64,000 bases of DNA, from assembly GCA_024230435.1 (NCBI GenBank), contig JAAERL010000131.1, positions 1 to 64,000 on the forward strand. The letters are read 5' to 3'. A program made the position numbers and the translations under genes. The notes beneath the pieces were generated by a model. It had not been told where the DNA came from. It worked only from the letters and a program-made list of their open reading frames with translations, and did not search any database. Origin of the DNA: Desulfobacteraceae bacterium. Lineage in GTDB: Bacteria > Desulfobacterota > Desulfobacteria > Desulfobacterales > Desulfosarcinaceae. Positions 63,605-64,000 of this stretch are shown here, piece by piece; positions within the stretch are counted from its first letter, which is position 1; every line of letters starts with the position of its first letter.

Positions 63605-63831
63605 AAGCGTTTTTATTATCCTCTCATTATTAAAATTGTAATTCGAAAACCTTATACTACAGGCCGGTACTAATGATCAATCGAGCACGGACAACAATCG
63701 GGCCCGGACAACAGGCGGCAAATAGTTTTTAAATTCGCAACGATATAGATATTAGGAGACATCCGTGCGTAATCATGCTATTTTGGGCTCTATAATTTTA
63801 GGCGCATCCGTTTCCGCAAAGGAGATATTTC
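63605..63831. other. Intergenic region between pyrD and the nfeD-like gene
   Basis: The two genes are divergent. A short direct repeat, CGGACAACA, occurs near 63689 and 63702. No promoter pair is convincing. Confidence 0.4.
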
Positions 63832-64000
63832 ATGGAATTCAGACCAGCATATTGGCACTGGTTAGTAATAGGGATCATTTTGATGCTGGCGGAAATTTTT
63901 CTACCCAGTTTTACCATTTTCTGGTTTGGCTTGTCCGCAATAGCGCTGGGCGTTATTTTGATGTTATTTGCCGAAATCACATTGAATTGGCAGCTTTTTA
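63832..64000 (+). CDS. NfeD-like membrane protein (5' part only)
   Basis: The frame runs off the window after 56 codons. The N-terminus has WHWLVIGIILMLAEIFLP and IFWFGLSAIALGVIL, two closely spaced hydrophobic helices with the EIF/FWFG pattern of NfeD/YbbK-type proteins, which usually precede a stomatin-like protease-associated gene. AAGGAG lies six bases before the ATG. The rest, including the OB domain, is outside. Confidence 0.7.
   Translation, partial: MEFRPAYWHWLVIGIILMLAEIFLPSFTIFWFGLSAIALGVILMLFAEITLNWQLF

Overview
The window is chromosomal DNA from a Gram-negative, low-to-moderate GC bacterium. The gene set points to an anaerobe of the Desulfobacterota, most likely Desulfobacterales. 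It includes a gspF-to-gspE type II secretion cluster with a GspN gene, a two-gene SmsC/SmsB (minimal SUF) Fe-S pair, a PyrDB-type dihydroorotate dehydrogenase, a citramalate synthase inside a branched-chain amino acid operon, and a sigma54-controlled acyl-CoA dehydrogenase. The lineage is inferred from gene content and protein style; no 16S rRNA gene is present.

Layout. 1-5.7 kb: a GspA-like AAA+ ATPase and a TerB/J-domain protein on the minus strand, then two adjacent membrane-anchored coiled-coil proteins (3164-4576) that each carry an in-frame minisatellite, then about 1.1 kb of AT-rich DNA without genes. 5.7-10.9 kb: tRNA-Leu, ribF, a flippase-like membrane protein, def, fmt, rsmB. 11.0-24.3 kb: the type II secretion operon gspF-G-H-I-J-K-L-M-N-C-D-E. 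24.3-27.7 kb: a YidD-like protein, a TPR protein, a PASTA protein, rpe and aroQ. 27.7-33 kb: a cold-shock protein, a disulfide-oxidoreductase/thioredoxin-reductase fusion, and a sigma54 activator divergent from an acyl-CoA dehydrogenase with a visible sigma54 promoter and three palindromic upstream sites. 33-44.3 kb, all minus strand: ispD, an HPr-domain protein, smsB-smsC, rnpB (RNase P RNA), a zinc-ribbon protein, a NIF3-like protein, a CAU tRNA, rpoD, dnaG and a lipoprotein. 44.4-51.5 kb: hisB, a YcaO-TPR protein, a ParA-like ATPase with a dynamin-like GTPase, a small Cys-rich protein and an AlgH-family protein. 51.5-53.1 kb: decayed DNA with a TnpB remnant. 53.1-61.9 kb: ilvD-ilvB-ilvN-ilvC-cimA-leuA, preceded by a leader peptide and attenuator. 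61.9-64 kb: a chalcone-isomerase-fold protein, pyrD and the start of an nfeD-like gene.

How the parts work together. The last operon makes isoleucine from pyruvate through citramalate, valine through acetolactate, and starts leucine. Its leader has a 27-codon peptide with 13 Ile/Leu/Val codons and four mutually exclusive RNA segments, a complete ribosome-stalling attenuator. In the secretion system, GspA carries an OmpA-type domain and the GspD secretin a C-terminal SPOR domain, so two components have their own peptidoglycan-binding module.

No rRNA, CRISPR array, prophage or intact insertion sequence was seen. Dispersed degenerate intergenic repeats of at least two families are present, and one copy lies inside a 172-bp palindromic element.
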